Positions 23,101 to 35,120 of a DNA stretch of 64,000 nt are shown here, one piece after another. The position numbers were made by a program, and so were the translations under genes. Position 1 is the stretch's first letter, and every line of letters begins with the position of its first letter. This DNA comes from Kitagawia praeruptora (Eukaryota; Streptophyta; Magnoliopsida; Apiales; Apiaceae): contig CM075354.1 of assembly GCA_037693485.1 (NCBI GenBank), positions 58,389,501-58,453,500 on the forward strand, given 5' to 3'. Under the pieces are notes generated by a model. It worked only from the letters and a program-made list of their open reading frames with translations. It made no database searches and was not told where the DNA came from.

Positions 23101-25174
23101 TATATTAAATATGAAATAAAGTGCATTTAACATATATTTAATAGGTACAATTAATGATTAATTAAATTCAAGAAAATTATTTAAATAAAAAAAATCAAAA
23201 ATGTTAAAATTCAAGAAAACTATTTTGAAGCTTCGAAGTGAAAGCCTCTCTGATCTCCTGCTATTATAATATATATAGATATAGATATTATATTAAAATA
23301 ATAATTATACTGTCCTCATATAGATTGCTAAACTTTTATATTAAATATGAAATAAAGTGCATTTAACGTAAATTTAATAGGTACAATTAATGATTAATTA
23401 AATTCAAGAAAATTATTTAAATAAAAAAAATCAAAAATGTGAAAATTCAAGAAAACTATTTTGAAGCTTCTGAGTGAAAGTCTCTCCGATCTCCTGCTAT
23501 TATAATATATATAGATAGGTATTGTAATTATAGCCTCAAAGTTGACACAATTACGTTTTCTCGGTTTTCGAACGTCTTTCACTAAAACTGACTTTTCTCC
23601 TAAACCGTTCATCAGATTTTAATGCACCTTATATCAAAACAATCTATGAACCAAGCTCTAGCCTTTCATGATCAGTTGGTGCACTGGACAGGAACCTACC
23701 GTGCGACTATGGGTGCCAAAAACAGGGCATCTATTTGGTTTAACGAAAATCGGGCATTATAACGGCTATATTTGCATACTTTCCAAAATCCAACTCCTCC
23801 AAATCAATCATCCACCTTATACACCATCACCTACACCATGTGGTCATCTTACCAACCATGGTTACAAGCACATACTCCTTTCATATACAATAAAAACACT
23901 TTTAAACACATATATAATCATGATTTCATCACTTATAACCACTTAACCACTAATACCACCAATATTCATCATAAACTCAAGAGGGTGAAGAGATTATACC
24001 TTCCTTGAAGCTTTACTACTCTTAATATATGCTTGTAGTCCTTAGTACACCTTGATACAACCTTAACACACCTTAATCTTTCAAAACAAAACATGAAATC
24101 CATATAAGTTACTATTCATTCATCACTTTGTAAAAATCATAGAAAATTGAAAAATACGAGTTTGGCTCTCAAATTATTACCACATCTTGGCCTCCGTACA
24201 AGCTTTGATTTGAGCTATAGATCATCAAAAACAAAGCTTCCTAGCTATGGTTTTGAGCCATCTTTTTCCGCTGGACAGAAACTGGACAGGTTTGGTTCTC
24301 CCACTTTGAGCATGGATTTGACTAGGCTATACTACTTGGATTGTCATGAAATTTTGAGCGAATATTGCCCATGGAGTGGAGAGGCTTGGGTTAAAATTTG
24401 GTGATTTTATCAAGGATAGAAATGGAGATATGAATTTTCTTCTTAGGCTTGGTTCTGCTGGGCAGTTTGTGGAGGATGAGAGAAATGGAGTTTGCTTGAT
24501 TGTTTCTTGATCTAATCTCATCCAAAATGCATTATTGTGATATGTAAGGATAATATATATCCAACATCTTGATAATTCTAGAGTCTTGTGGATCCTTGGT
24601 GATAATTATGAAAAATCTTCATGCAAAATGACTAATCTACCCTTAAAACAAGTTAGTGGAAGATGATGTAACTTAGATGATCTCATCATCTCTTTTCTTG
24701 ATTTTTCTTTTCTAAGTATAATGCTAGAAATCTTGGTAAATGGTAATTTGGTATATATATCCTTGTTATATTACTAATCTTGGTTGTTTTGTTCCCACAC
24801 TCGTCTAATTACGATCTGTTTCAAATATACCTCGTTTAACAATCCAAATTCCTTTGGTATTCTCTTGACTTAATAATCCCTTGGTTTAACCTAAATTCAC
24901 TATTTCCTCCATATATAATTCTTTTAATATTTCCATGCTCCTTGATATCCAATAGAAGCTCATTTGAAATCAAAATCCTCAAAAATCCATATTCAGGAAT
25001 TTCTGAAATCCATCGTCATTTCGAGTCACTTATTTTCATAGTACATTACTAATATGGTTTCCATTTATTCATTTTCTGTTTCAATTATAGGGTACCTGCA
25101 TATCATTTTCCTAATTCCTCAAAATCACTATTCCTTTGGGCACTGTAGCCTTTCTAAAGTTTAGGGTTATTAGA

Positions 25175-25179
25175 GTGAG
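25175..25179 (+). repeat. Target-site duplication GTGAG (right)
   Basis: Pairs with 11085-11089 around the Tekay-like solo LTR. Confidence 0.85.
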
Positions 25180-27197
25180 AAACATATTGTTCAACAGTCT
25201 TGATTCTGTTCTCACTAACTATGTTCTCTCTTGTAAGACTGCTAAGGAGATATTGGACAATTTGAAGGTTCATTGTGAAGGTACAAAGCCTATCAGGAAG
25301 AATAAGAGGACACTACTTATACAACAGTATGAGTATTTTGAATCCAAGTCTGGTGAGTCACTTACTGATACCTTTGATAGGTTTACAAAACTCATCAATG
25401 AGATGGCCATGCATGGTAAATATTATGACTTGGAGGATATGAATACTAAGTTCATGAAAGCCTTGCCTGATTTCTACAATGAGAAGATATCTGCAATTGA
25501 GGAACCAAATGATCTGGATGAGATATCATTAGAGGCAGTGTATGGAAAACTGAGGGCTTATGAACTTGACAAGCAGCAGAAGAAGAGCAGGAGTGAAGGA
25601 AAGATGAAAACTATTGCACTCACTGCTCAATCTGAATCAAAGAAGCTTCCAGAGGAACATCATGAGGCTGTAAAGAACTCAAGGAAGAAGAAAAACAAAG
25701 AAAGTTCTGAGTCAGAAACTACAGATATAGACTCTAACAACAGTAATTCTGAATCAGAGATGTAGGAACTCTTTGCTATGTTTGCTAAAGCTTTTAAGAA
25801 AGGAAGATTCAACAGGAGAAGATTTAGCAAAGGACCTTTTCAAAAGAAAGACGAGAAGAAGAGTGACAAAGGCAAAAGTACAATTGTCAAGCTTGATAAG
25901 GCCAAGATCAAGTGCTTCAACTGCAGCGAGCTTGGACACTTTGCTAGTGAGTGTAAGAAGCCTAGGAATTCAGGAAAGATAATGCACTCATGGTCACACA
26001 GAAGGATTGGGCTGATTCCAGTGATTCTGAAGATGAATTGGATTATGACAACATTGCATTGCTGGAAAATGTTTCAGATAAACCTGGATCTCCAAAGAAA
26101 ACTTCTCCATCTTCTGTTAAGGTATCACTTCACTCTCTTGACTCATTTGATAGCTTAGATTCTGATGATATTAGATCTATCCATGCTGAGTTTAAGAATC
26201 TTATGACTAATTTTAGAATTCTTACTAGTGAAAAAGATGATCTTAAAGTTAAGAATGATAAGTTAGTTGATAGAAATAATTTTCTTGAATATGAGTTAAT
26301 TAAAATGGAAGAATATAAGTTAAGTTCTGATAAAGCTAAGCATGATTATAGTGTTATTCTTGAGGCTTATGACTATGTTAGGAAAGAACTAGAAGAAGAT
26401 AGAGATGTGATTAAGACCATTAACAATTCTAGTAAAAAGACTCAAGAAATCTTTGAAAGTAGAATTCGTGTAAAGTTAATGGTTTAGGTTTTTATAAGGC
26501 TAGACAAGAAGAAAAAGTAGCTATTGTCAATGATGATAGTAAATTAGAAGCTAGCACATCTAAATGTGAAGGTAAGAAGATAGTTTCTGAACCTAAACAT
26601 GTTAAATTTGTTGATTCAAAAGGTACCCCTGTTGTACACAAAAGAATTAACAATAGTAATTCAGATGAGAAAGTGTTAGAGAAACCTAAGAATGTCAACA
26701 TAGGTTTTCTATCTAAGTCTCAGTTGAAATAGAGACTAGATGGTTTTTAAGAGTCTAGCAAGATCAAAAGAAATAGGAACGGAAAAGAAGGTATTAACAA
26801 AGAGAATAATTACAAGAATGTACCTGATGCACCTAGGAAAAAATGCTATAAGTGTGGAAATCATAATCATTTAGCCCTAGTCTGCAATCAAAAACCTTCT
26901 TGGAAAACTGAGTCAAGATTTCCCAAGACTCAGAAAATTCAATATCAACCACAAAAAGCTTGTTATCATTGTGGTAGTTTACTTCATTCCATTTACATGT
27001 GTAGAGAATATCATGAACTGTATTATGACTACTATTCTCTAAAATCTGAAACTCCTAGTCACAAACAGTTTTTTAAATCAGAGTCTAAGGTTGACTCTGC
27101 AACAGGTAAAGTAAAAGCAAAATCTTCAAAGCATGTTGTTTCTAAATCTAGTAAGAAAGGATCCAATCAAAGTTGGGTCCTAAAAAATTCTAACTAG
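25175..27197 (+). pseudogene. gag: Copia-1 gag, remainder (broken)
   Basis: Continues the gag frame cut at 11089. The UBN2-type Gag domain runs to about 25600 (segments SCKTAKEILDNLKVHCEGT and FDRFTKLINEMAMHGKYY). A basic linker follows, then a CCHC zinc knuckle (CFNCSELGHFASEC, 25913-25954), an acidic/coiled-coil stretch (26150-26480), and a second zinc-knuckle zone near 26850-27000 (CYKCGNHNHLALVC and CYHCGSLLHSIYMC). The frame ends at TAG 27195-27197 after SWVLKNSN, the usual end of such Gags. Damage: TAG at 25763, frameshifts near 25978 and 26470, and stops near 26730 and 26750. Gag packages the RNA; this copy cannot. Confidence 0.85.
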
Positions 27198-27208
27198 TTA
27201 CTTTTTGT

Positions 27209-28594
27209 TTGCAGGGCACAGGAAAGAAGCATTCAATTATCTGGGACAGTGGATGCTCTGGACATATGACTGGAAAGAAGTCCCTGCTTACAATGTTTGA
27301 GAGGAAAGCTGGCCTAGTAATATCTTTTGGAGATGGCAACAAAGGAGAAACTCTGGGATATGGCTCAATTGTTTTTGGGAATGTCATCATAGAAAACGTA
27401 GCACTGGTTGAAGGCTTGAAACATACACTTTTAAGCATAAGTCAACTGGGTGATAAAGGTTACCAATCAATCTTTGATAGAGAAGGATGAAAAATCTTGA
27501 ATATGTAAAATGGAGACATTGTTCTAACTGGTCAAAGAAATGGTAACATATATGAAGCTAGCTTGAGTGATACATCTAAAGGAATTGTTAGATGTCTCTA
27601 CAGCAAAGCAGCAAATAATGAAAGCTGAAATTGGCACAAGAAGCTCTCTCATCTTAACTTCAAGAAGCTTAATCAACTTGTTAAGCACAATCTGGTGAGA
27701 GGCCTACCTCATGCAAATTATGTGCAAGATGGAAAACAAAGAAGAACCACTTTCAAGAGCAAGACTGAAAATTTGATTACTGAACCATTTCACATGCTAC
27801 ATCTTGATTTGTTTGGTCTAGTAAACATCATGTCTATCAGCAAGAAAAGATATGCTCTGGTGATAGTGGATGATTTCACAAGGTTCACTTGGGTGTTCTT
27901 TTTATACAAAAAGGATGAAGCTCCTCAGCAAATCATTGAACTTGTCAAGAATATTCAGAATAGCTCAGAGTACAAAGTTAAAGTACTTATGAGTGACAAT
28001 GGTACAGAATTTAAGAATTCTTCAATGGAGGAGTATTGTGCAGACAATGGAATCACTCAATAGTTTTCTGCACCTGGAACACCTCAGCAGAATGGTGTAG
28101 TGGAAAGAAAGAACAAGACTCTCATAGAGGCAGCAAGAACCATGCTTGCAGATGCAAAGCTTCCAACCTATTTCTGGGCAGAAGCTATTAACACTGCATG
28201 TTTCACTCAAAATTGTACCTTGGTAAATGGTCATGGAAAGACTCCCGATGAGATGATCAAAGGAAAGAAGCCTAGTGTGAAATACTTTCAGATCTTTGGA
28301 TGCAAATGCTATGTCCTAAAAGTTCATCCAGAACAACTTGGAAAATTTGAAGCCAAATCAGATGAAGCAATCTTTCTAGGATATTCAGCATCAAAGGCCT
28401 TCAAAGTTTATAATCTCAGAACTCAAATTGTTATGGAATCAATTCATGTTGCATTTGATGATAAGAAGTTTGGAATTTTGCAAACTGATAAAGCCATGAC
28501 AAATTGGAATTTGAAAATCTTAAGGTTTCTGAGATACTCTCGAGTGATGATGAAAGTTCTCCAGAAGGAATTTCTATTGCTTCTCAAAGGAATG
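27209..28594 (+). pseudogene. pol: Copia-1 pol, protease and integrase part
   Basis: The pol frame lies -1 relative to gag. It opens with the aspartic protease active site (IWDSGCSGHMTG), then a GAG-pre-integrase remnant (WHKKLSHLNF). The integrase core follows with its three catalytic acidic residues visible: D in LHLDLFG, D in MSDNGTEF, and E in NGVVERKN. Its zinc-binding part is partly deleted (near 27715-27740). Stops occur near 27488, 27510, 27630 and at 28061, with a frameshift before 28590. The Tekay element cuts the frame at 28594; it resumes at 54743. Confidence 0.85.
28590..28594 (+). repeat. Target-site duplication GAATG (left, Tekay)
   Basis: Identical to 54739-54743. Collapsing the copies restores copia-1 pol phase. 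Confidence 0.95.
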
Positions 28595-31500
28595 TGTAAT
28601 ATATGGGAATTTCGTACTTTGTAAATTATATTATTTGGTATTAAAATATTATTATGTGCCTTAATTGGTGAGTCATTATATGATTAAATGATTGTTGACT
28701 TGCATTATGCTTATAAATTTTTCTAAATGTGTTGACATGAATTTATATTAAATTTTGCATATCTTTTAAATATTAAAATATGATTTTTATTTGCTTAAAC
28801 ATTTTTGTAAAATTCTCGGAGTTAGTAAAAATCATGAAATCTCTTGTTTTATTATCTTTATGTATTTAGAGACTTTTTAAAAATAAAAGTTGTATTTATT
28901 TTCGAATTAAAATATTTTACAAGGATTTTTCTATTTATTATTCTTTTTAAAATATTAAAACTTGTAAAATCCAAATCTTTTTATAAAACGATTTTAAAAA
29001 TGTTTCAAAAATATATTGAGGAAAGGAATTGTATATTTTAAATTTATGTGTCAATAAATTTATTTTTAATCCAAAATATCTTGTAATTAGGATTTTTATA
29101 AGTCTTTTATTCAATTAAAAGATGTATCATTAAAATAGGAATTAATTATGTGTGTGTGTGTGTATGCTTGGACAAAACAAAACCCTCCCCCTTCTTTTCT
29201 TTTTACACGACCAAGACCCCCCCGTCTCTTTTTCTCTCTGTCTGTGTCTCTCCCCTTCTCTCAAATTCTCTCACCTCCATTGAAGCTCAAGCACAATCCA
29301 AGGCAATTTCTTCATTAAAACTCAAAGTCCTAGATATAAAAATACTCCTCTTGTAATCCTCTACAACCCCATGTCTTTAAATTTTGATTTTCTTAACATT
29401 ATAAATTAGGGTTTTTCGAAAATTGAAGGATTGAGTTAAGTTTGTGGGTTATTGTGTTGGGTATTACTCCTTGGAAGAGACCCACGAATTTTCGGGCTCT
29501 CCGGAGAACCCAAAACCTTCGGCCATGATCGGAAGTGAGCCAAGGGTTTGCATGCAAGTGTTGATTTGTTGATTTTATGTGATTACTATGTGATATATGA
29601 TTGCATGTAAGTTTTTGTAACTTTTCAAGTTGAGTTTGATGATGGGTTTGAGTTTTTATGAGTTTACAAGATGTGGGTATGTTTGTATTGATGAATTGAT
29701 CATTGTTAGTAGCTTTTAAATTAAAAAGAGTTATGATTTAGATGTTTTATGATATGTAATTTGATGGGTTAAAGTTATAATTTGATTTTAGTGTAAAATT
29801 TATAAGTAGCATTGGTGGGTATTTGAAATTAAGATTTTGTGAACTTATATGCATGTGAGAAATTGTGTAAGTATTGTGGTGAAGTTTGTGTGTGATTGGT
29901 GTTATGAAAGTGGGAGGCCGAGAGAGAGATTGATGGAGAGGGAGAGAGACCGAGAGGGAGAGAGAGAGGGAGAAGCCGAGAGAGAGTGAGAGAGAGAGAG
30001 GCCGAGAGGCCGAGAGGGAGAGAAGAGAGATTGTTAAAGGAGATTGTGTTCTTGGTTGAAGTTAATTGTTTAATCATTTTAGTTACGTGATTTAATTGTT
30101 TACATGATTTATTTGTTATGTGAATTTGAATAATTGGATTGTATAGTAAGTCATCTTGAAGATAGTGATTTGGTTATGAATTGTTAGTTGTGGTTGAAAG
30201 TTGATTATAGCGGAGTTGTAGATATTGTGAAAGTATTGTGATTGCTTGAACCGGTTATATTCCGGTATGGTTTGACGACTATACAAAGGAGATGCCGCCG
30301 AAATTTCTAAAAATACATAAGAACGATTTTCAAAACCCTAAAGGCACATCTCCAATGTTAAGTCGTAGTGTCATTATAGTACTATGCTATACTACATTAT
30401 ATGTTAGGTGATTTACGTGCTATGTGACTTATGTGATTACATGTATATGAAAATATACGTGTATATAGTTACAAAGTTATCGATGGGGCGTTAGCATTAT
30501 TAGGTTGTCTTGTGGTATGTAAACAAAAGAGGGGAAAATAAGATATTGTTTATATTATTATAGGTCCAAGTAGGAGGCCTGGCAAGGAGCCAATCGAAGA
30601 GGAAGCTATCTAAGTGCAATCTCGTGAATTAAGGCAAGTGTACTACCCTAATCTTGTTGTTACCATATGATGAATGCCATGAGATATTGAATTGTTAAGT
30701 TGTCACAAACTAGTACCATGCTCTTTCTGACCTTATTATTGTTGCGTACCATGTGATTGATTTCATATCCCTTGAACTTGAATTGACTTGTTAAACGATA
30801 ACCATATTACTTAGAATCCTTTCATACTTTCTTGAATTCTTGAATCAACTACATAAACACCCTCTTGTATGATGAACTCTTTTCCACCTTGAAACACTTA
30901 TTGATTCTTGATTAATTTTCTTGATTTAACCAAGATACTAAACAGAATCCTAACTCCCAAGAATTCAACTGATTAACTTTCTTCACTTTGCCTTGACATT
31001 ATTTGAAATATAAGAATCCTATTCTTGTTGATCAGCAACTTGATATAACATTGATATTCTTGTTTCTTTGAGATGAATTGAATTTGACAAACTTTGTTTA
31101 ACCTAAATGGAATTGGATGAATGTTACTTTGACTGAGGCGCCGGTCCAAATTATATTATCATTATAGGCCAATGTGTGCCTGGGATCCCCTCATATTTAA
31201 GAACACGTATTGGATATACGGGTTCAGAGCTCTGACGTGGGATGATCACCCAGCTCTGCTCGTACCGTCTTATCAGATATTCCAATTCCTACTCATTTTA
31301 TTTTGACATTGATTCAGTTGATAACTTTCATTCGCAAATTGATATATCTTGCTTTACATTTGATTATTTTGCCAGTCTTATATTGTTGGTTTATGCACTT
31401 GTTGGGCAATTGGCTCAATTATTTTATTTTCCTTTACCTTACAGTGAAACTCGAAGATGGTAAGGACACCTGAGACTGCGCTTAAGAATTGTGGTGGATC

Positions 31501-31773
31501 CGGAATAGCCTATAGGAGGCGATTTCAGGTAGAAGGGAGTGACGATACGATGGTTTCTGTTTTAATAGAACTTTGACTCAGTCTGTAATAACTTTTGAAC
31601 TTAGAATTATGTTGGCTTGTAATAATAAAATGTTTTTAACTTGAAGTTTTATATTGTTTCAAACTCTTACCTGTTGGCGATATTGGCGTGGGATTTGGTA
31701 ATGTTCAATTAATTAATATGCATGCTTTACCATTATCTAGTTAAATATAATTAAGGGATTTGGGGCCGTCACA
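28595..31773 (+). repeat. Tekay 5' LTR
   Basis: 3179 bp, from TGTAATATATGGG to GGGGCCGTCACA. It holds a GA-rich low-complexity patch (about 29915-30030, GGCCGAGAGG-type units) that is shared with the 3' LTR. Short ORFs in it (28844, 29150 and 31242) are not supported as genes. Confidence 0.95.
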
Positions 31774-31777
31774 TGTT

Positions 31778-31789
31778 TGGTATCAGAGC
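31778..31789 (+). promoter_or_regulatory. Tekay primer-binding site (initiator tRNA-Met)
   Basis: TGGTATCAGAGC, four bases after the 5' LTR, complementary to the 3' end of initiator tRNA-Met. Confidence 0.95.
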
Positions 31790-32000
31790 CACAGGTTTGA
31801 GTCACTGAACAATATAGATTTAGGTAACAAGATAGATCACATTTCTAATAATCACTTAGGATTAAAATAAAAACTCACTTAGAATGCAAATAGTATGATA
31901 TTTATAAAAGAATAGGAGTGATTGACCTATATTATCGAGAGTGTCTAAGTAGTATGTTTCTAAGTTATATCTGACGCTTTATATATATATATATATATAA

Positions 32001-32336
32001 TATTATTGGCAGCGGCAGCAGGCACCTGGACCCTCAGCACCACCCCCTTCAGATCTTCCAGCTACTGTACCATTGTTTGTTTACCAGGAGTTGCTTAGGG
32101 AATGTGAGCATCTCTATGGTGAGAATACTCAGCTTCAGAGGAGGATTGATGCGCTATATGATGATGACGATGGCATACTTGCGAACCATGACGGAACCCT
32201 TACCTCCAGGCTTCAGGTACTTACCCGGATGGCTAACGAGCGGCTTCGTGAGATGGCACCTCATAGTGATTGGGAGAGTCATACGATGGTTCAGATGATG
32301 GTGGATGAGCTCCAGCGCGTGATCAACAAGTTGTAG
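32001..32336 (+). CDS. Tekay leader ORF, unknown function, no ATG
   Basis: An open frame from the codon after TAA at 31998 to TAG at 32334-32336, between the PBS and gag. The translated part runs Gln/Pro-rich (QQAPGPSAPPPSDLP), then a helical, charged segment (QELLRECEHLYGENTQLQRRI, then acidic DALYDDDDG) and ends VDELQRVINKL. No ATG occurs near its start, and the sequence before it is a TA run followed by TTATTGGCAG, which resembles a splice acceptor. It may therefore be a downstream exon or a non-AUG leader frame. I recognise no family. It is uninterrupted, whereas the gag and pol of the same element are broken. The stretch 32337-32666 that follows has no feature I can name. Confidence 0.4.
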   Translation, partial: YYWQRQQAPGPSAPPPSDLPATVPLFVYQELLRECEHLYGENTQLQRRIDALYDDDDGILANHDGTLTSRLQVLTRMANERLREMAPHSDWESHTMVQMMVDELQRVINKL

Positions 32337-32666
32337 GATGACTAGTTTTATGCTTTGGGTTTTGCGAGATGGCGTATAGTATAGCCATTTTATTATCAGA
32401 CTTGTGTTGCTAGACTTTATCGTATTTTTAGTTTCCCGGTATTCGTACTTTATGTTGGTTGGTAGTTTGAACTTTCAGATTTTGGGTTATCGATGGATGA
32501 CATCGATATTGTTATCGTTTTCCCTTATCGTATTATTTGGCCACGTGAGATTGTTTAAATTTTAGGTCGTACTTATGCCATATTAGAACTGTTAGACTAT
32601 ATTATGCCATGTTGTGGATAGATGTATGCTTGTGGATAAATAGACGATTGTTTATTATTCAGAAAG

Positions 32667-34178
32667 ATGCCTCCAAGGAGGAGTAATACTAGAGCTAATC
32701 AAAATAGGAATCAAGATGATTAGAATAGAGATGATAATCAAGGCAATATGGATATGGCCCAACTTTTGGGACTTTTGCAACAGTAGACGGCTACGTTGGC
32801 ACAGCAGCAACAGTTACTCCAGCAACAACATCAACAGTTACAACAGCAACAAGAACAGCAACAACCAGCCCAACTTGCGGTAACTTTTAAATCTTTTCAG
32901 GCTGTAAAACCCCCAGATTTCCAAGGAACAAAAGATCCAGTTGAAGCCCAGATATGGCTTAAAGAAATGGAGAAGGCCTTCATACTGGTGAAGGTTAGTG
33001 ATGAGCAGAAGGTAGAGTTTGCTAGCTATTTTCTTAAAGGTAAATCTAATTATTGGTGGGAGTCGGCTAAGGCCCTAGAAGCAACAGAAGTGATTCTGTG
33101 GGATAGATTTAAAAGGATTTTTCTCGAGAAGTATTTTCCTAGGTATAATGTAGAACCAGATGGAGTTAAAGTTGTTTAATCTTAAGCAGGAGAATATGAG
33201 TATTGATGAATATGAGAAGAAGTTTACAGAATTAGCAAGGTTTATAGGAGATTATGTGGATACAGATGAGAAGAGAGCGAAGAGGTTTCAACAGGGATTG
33301 AAGCCATGGTTAAGAAGCAGAGTTGCAGCTTTTGAGATAAACACATATGCAGAAGTGGTTCAGAAGGCAATGATAATAGAAGGTGAGAGTGACTAGAATC
33401 AGAAGGAAATGGGCAATTTAAAGAGGAAAGTGGAAGCAATAGAAAGGAATCAGGATCAAGGAAAGTCAATAAATCAAATGGAGAGAAAGCCCGGATTTCA
33501 GAACTAGGGAAGAAATTTTAAAAGGAATGTGCCCAGAAATAGAAATTCAGAAACCCTTCCTCAGAACCCCAATCAACCAAGATTTCCCCGACCCTCAATT
33601 CCAGAGTGCAAGATATGTTCTAAGAGGCATACCGGAGCGTGTGTGAAAGCGGATATTGTTTGTTTCAAGTGTAACTCGAAGGGTCATTATGCTAATGAGT
33701 GCCGGAATTTAAAATCGAATGCGACTTGTTACAAGTGTGGTAAAGTGGGACACATGGCTAGAGAGTGCAGATCGCCTATTCCAAATAACAACTTGATGAG
33801 ATTGATTACCTCTACCCCAGTGAAAAAAATGGCAACTTCTCAGATTCCAACTCAGATTCTAAGTCCACCTCTACTTCGACAAGTTCCAGCCCTTCAAGCT
33901 CCAAGTTATCAAGCTTCAGCCTATCCAATTCATGCCCGGACCTTCAACATGAACATGAACGACGCAGTGAAAAGCTTGGATGTAGTGGCAGGTACGCTTT
34001 TCGTCAATGCCACTAGTGCAAAAGTGTTAATTGATTCGGGTGCTACTAGATCGTTTGTCTCTAAAGATTTTGTGAATAAGTTGAAGTGTGATACTCGTAT
34101 GTTAAAAGAAGCTTTGAATATTGTGTTAGCTAATCAGGATCAGATACCAGTAGATAAAGTATGTTCACTTGTGCAGTA
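32667..34178 (+). pseudogene. gag: Tekay gag and protease, broken
   Basis: Starts at ATG 32667 (MPPRRSNTRAN). A Gln-rich stretch is followed by the retrotransposon Gag domain (PPDFQGTKDPVEAQIWLKEM, YWWESAKAL, FLEKYFPR). CCHC knuckles come next (CFKCNSKGHYANEC and CYKCGKVGHMAREC, preceded by a CKIC...HTGAC half-site), then the protease motif VLIDSGATRSFV near 34025. Breaks: in-frame TAGs near 32718 and 32786, a frameshift near 33160, stops near 33394 and 33505, and a shift near 34165 into the pol frame. It would form the RNA-packaging particle in an intact element. Confidence 0.9.
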
Positions 34179-35120
34179 GAGATTTCAGGACATCTTTTTA
34201 CCGTCACCCTGATACCTTTTCAATTAGGAGATTTTGACATAATTTTAAGAATGGATTGGCTTGCCGAGTATGATGCGCATATTGATTGTAAGAGTAAGAG
34301 AGTGACGTTGAGATCTCCAGAAGGCGATAGAGTTATCTTTAAGGGGCGTAAGCAGGCTAGTACGTTTCTTACCATGATGCAAACCAAGAAATTGTTAAGA
34401 AAAGGATGTGAGGCTTATCTTGCTTATGTGATAGACAAGAGTCGAGAAGAAGTGAAACTAGAGGATATTCCCGTAGTTAATGAATTTCCAGATGTTTTTC
34501 CCGAAGAACTACCCGAATTACCTCCAGATCGTCAGATTGAGTTTGCGATTGACTTAGCACCAGGGACTGAACCTATTTCCAAAGCTCTATACAGAATGGC
34601 ACCATCTGAAATGAAGGAACTCGCCAGTCAACTTCAGGATTTATTAAACAAAGGAGTTATAAGACCAAGTGTATCACCCTGAGGAGCGCCAGTATTGTTT
34701 GTAAAGAAGAAAAATGGAAGTATGAGACTATGTATTGATTATTGGGAGTTGAATAAGTTGACTATCAAGAATAGATACCCATTACCGCGAATCGATGATT
34801 TGTTTGACCAGTTGAAAGGAGCGACATGTTTTTCGAAGATAGATTTAAGGTCAGGATATCATCAGTTGAAAATCAAGCCAGAGGATATACCGAAGACTAC
34901 TTTTCGAACGAGGTATGGCCACTACGAATTTTTGGTTATGGCTTTTGGATTGACGAACGCGCCGGCAACATTTATTGATTTAATGAACAGAGTGTTTAAG
35001 AAATTTTTGGATAAGTTTGTGATAGTCTTCATCGACGATATTTTGATATACTCCAAGACGGAAGCAAAACATGTAGAGCACTTAAGGATAGCATTGGAGA
35101 TATTGAGAAAGGAGAAGTTA
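34161..35120 (+). pseudogene. pol: Tekay pol, protease tail and RT, left part
   Basis: Contains the protease C-terminal part (FDIILRMDWL), a linker, and the RT with LCIDYWELN, the DLRSGYHQ palm segment and the catalytic FIDDILIYS box near 35030. TGA at 34680-34682 interrupts the frame where related elements have Trp. The frame is cut at 35120 by the SIRE-like insertion and resumes in phase at 49267. Confidence 0.92.
35116..35120 (+). repeat. Target-site duplication AGTTA (left, SIRE-like)
   Basis: Identical to 49262-49266. Collapsing the copies rejoins the RT frame (K-L-Y-A-K-F). Confidence 0.97.

Larger units (their letters stand above)
13076..23515 (-). mobile_element. Array of non-autonomous Helitron-type elements
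   Basis: Several segments carry, on the - strand, a GC hairpin followed about ten bases later by CTAG and then a target T (CCGCGCGTAGCGCGG...CCTAG|T). Their other ends carry TCTATATATATTATAATAGC-type starts. These match the Helitron rules: a TC 5' end, a 3' hairpin with CTRR, insertion between A and T, and no TSD. The outer borders obey this exactly: A|CTAGG at 13075/13076 and AGA|T at 23515/23516. No Rep/helicase frame is present, so the elements are non-autonomous. Three main blocks are listed separately; the inner 5' end is repeated about a dozen times. Confidence 0.65.
18902..23515 (-). mobile_element. Helitron-type unit 3 (near-copy of unit 1, holding a solo LTR)
   Basis: Begins CTAGGTAACAAAGCCGCGC with the hairpin CCGCGCTACGCGCGG at about 18915-18929 and follows unit 1 closely to about 22905, apart from a 925-bp solo LTR at 19252-20176. 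Three more 5'-end modules follow (near 22870, 23230 and 23470), ending in AGA before T at 23516. No coding sequence. Confidence 0.6.
11090..25174 (-). mobile_element. Tekay-like solo LTR, interrupted by a Helitron array
   Basis: The insertion is bounded by a perfect 5-bp TSD (GTGAG). On the + strand it begins TGTGACAACCCTA and ends TAGGGTTATTAGA, an imperfect inverted pair (10 of 13 match) like Tekay LTRs. On the - strand the LTR would end GGGTTGTCACA, close to the GGGGCCGTCACA end of the Tekay LTRs in this window. Subtracting the Helitron array leaves about 3.65 kb, similar to a Tekay LTR. No primer-binding site, polypurine tract or coding sequence is present, so a solo LTR left by LTR-LTR recombination is the simplest reading. 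Short ORFs inside (near 11330, 11960, 23670 and 24150) have no family resemblance and are not called. Confidence 0.7.

Noticed and set aside
23668..24521. ORFs of 64-92 codons near the right part of the solo LTR
   Set aside because: Low-complexity, overlapping on both strands, inside LTR sequence; no support as genes.
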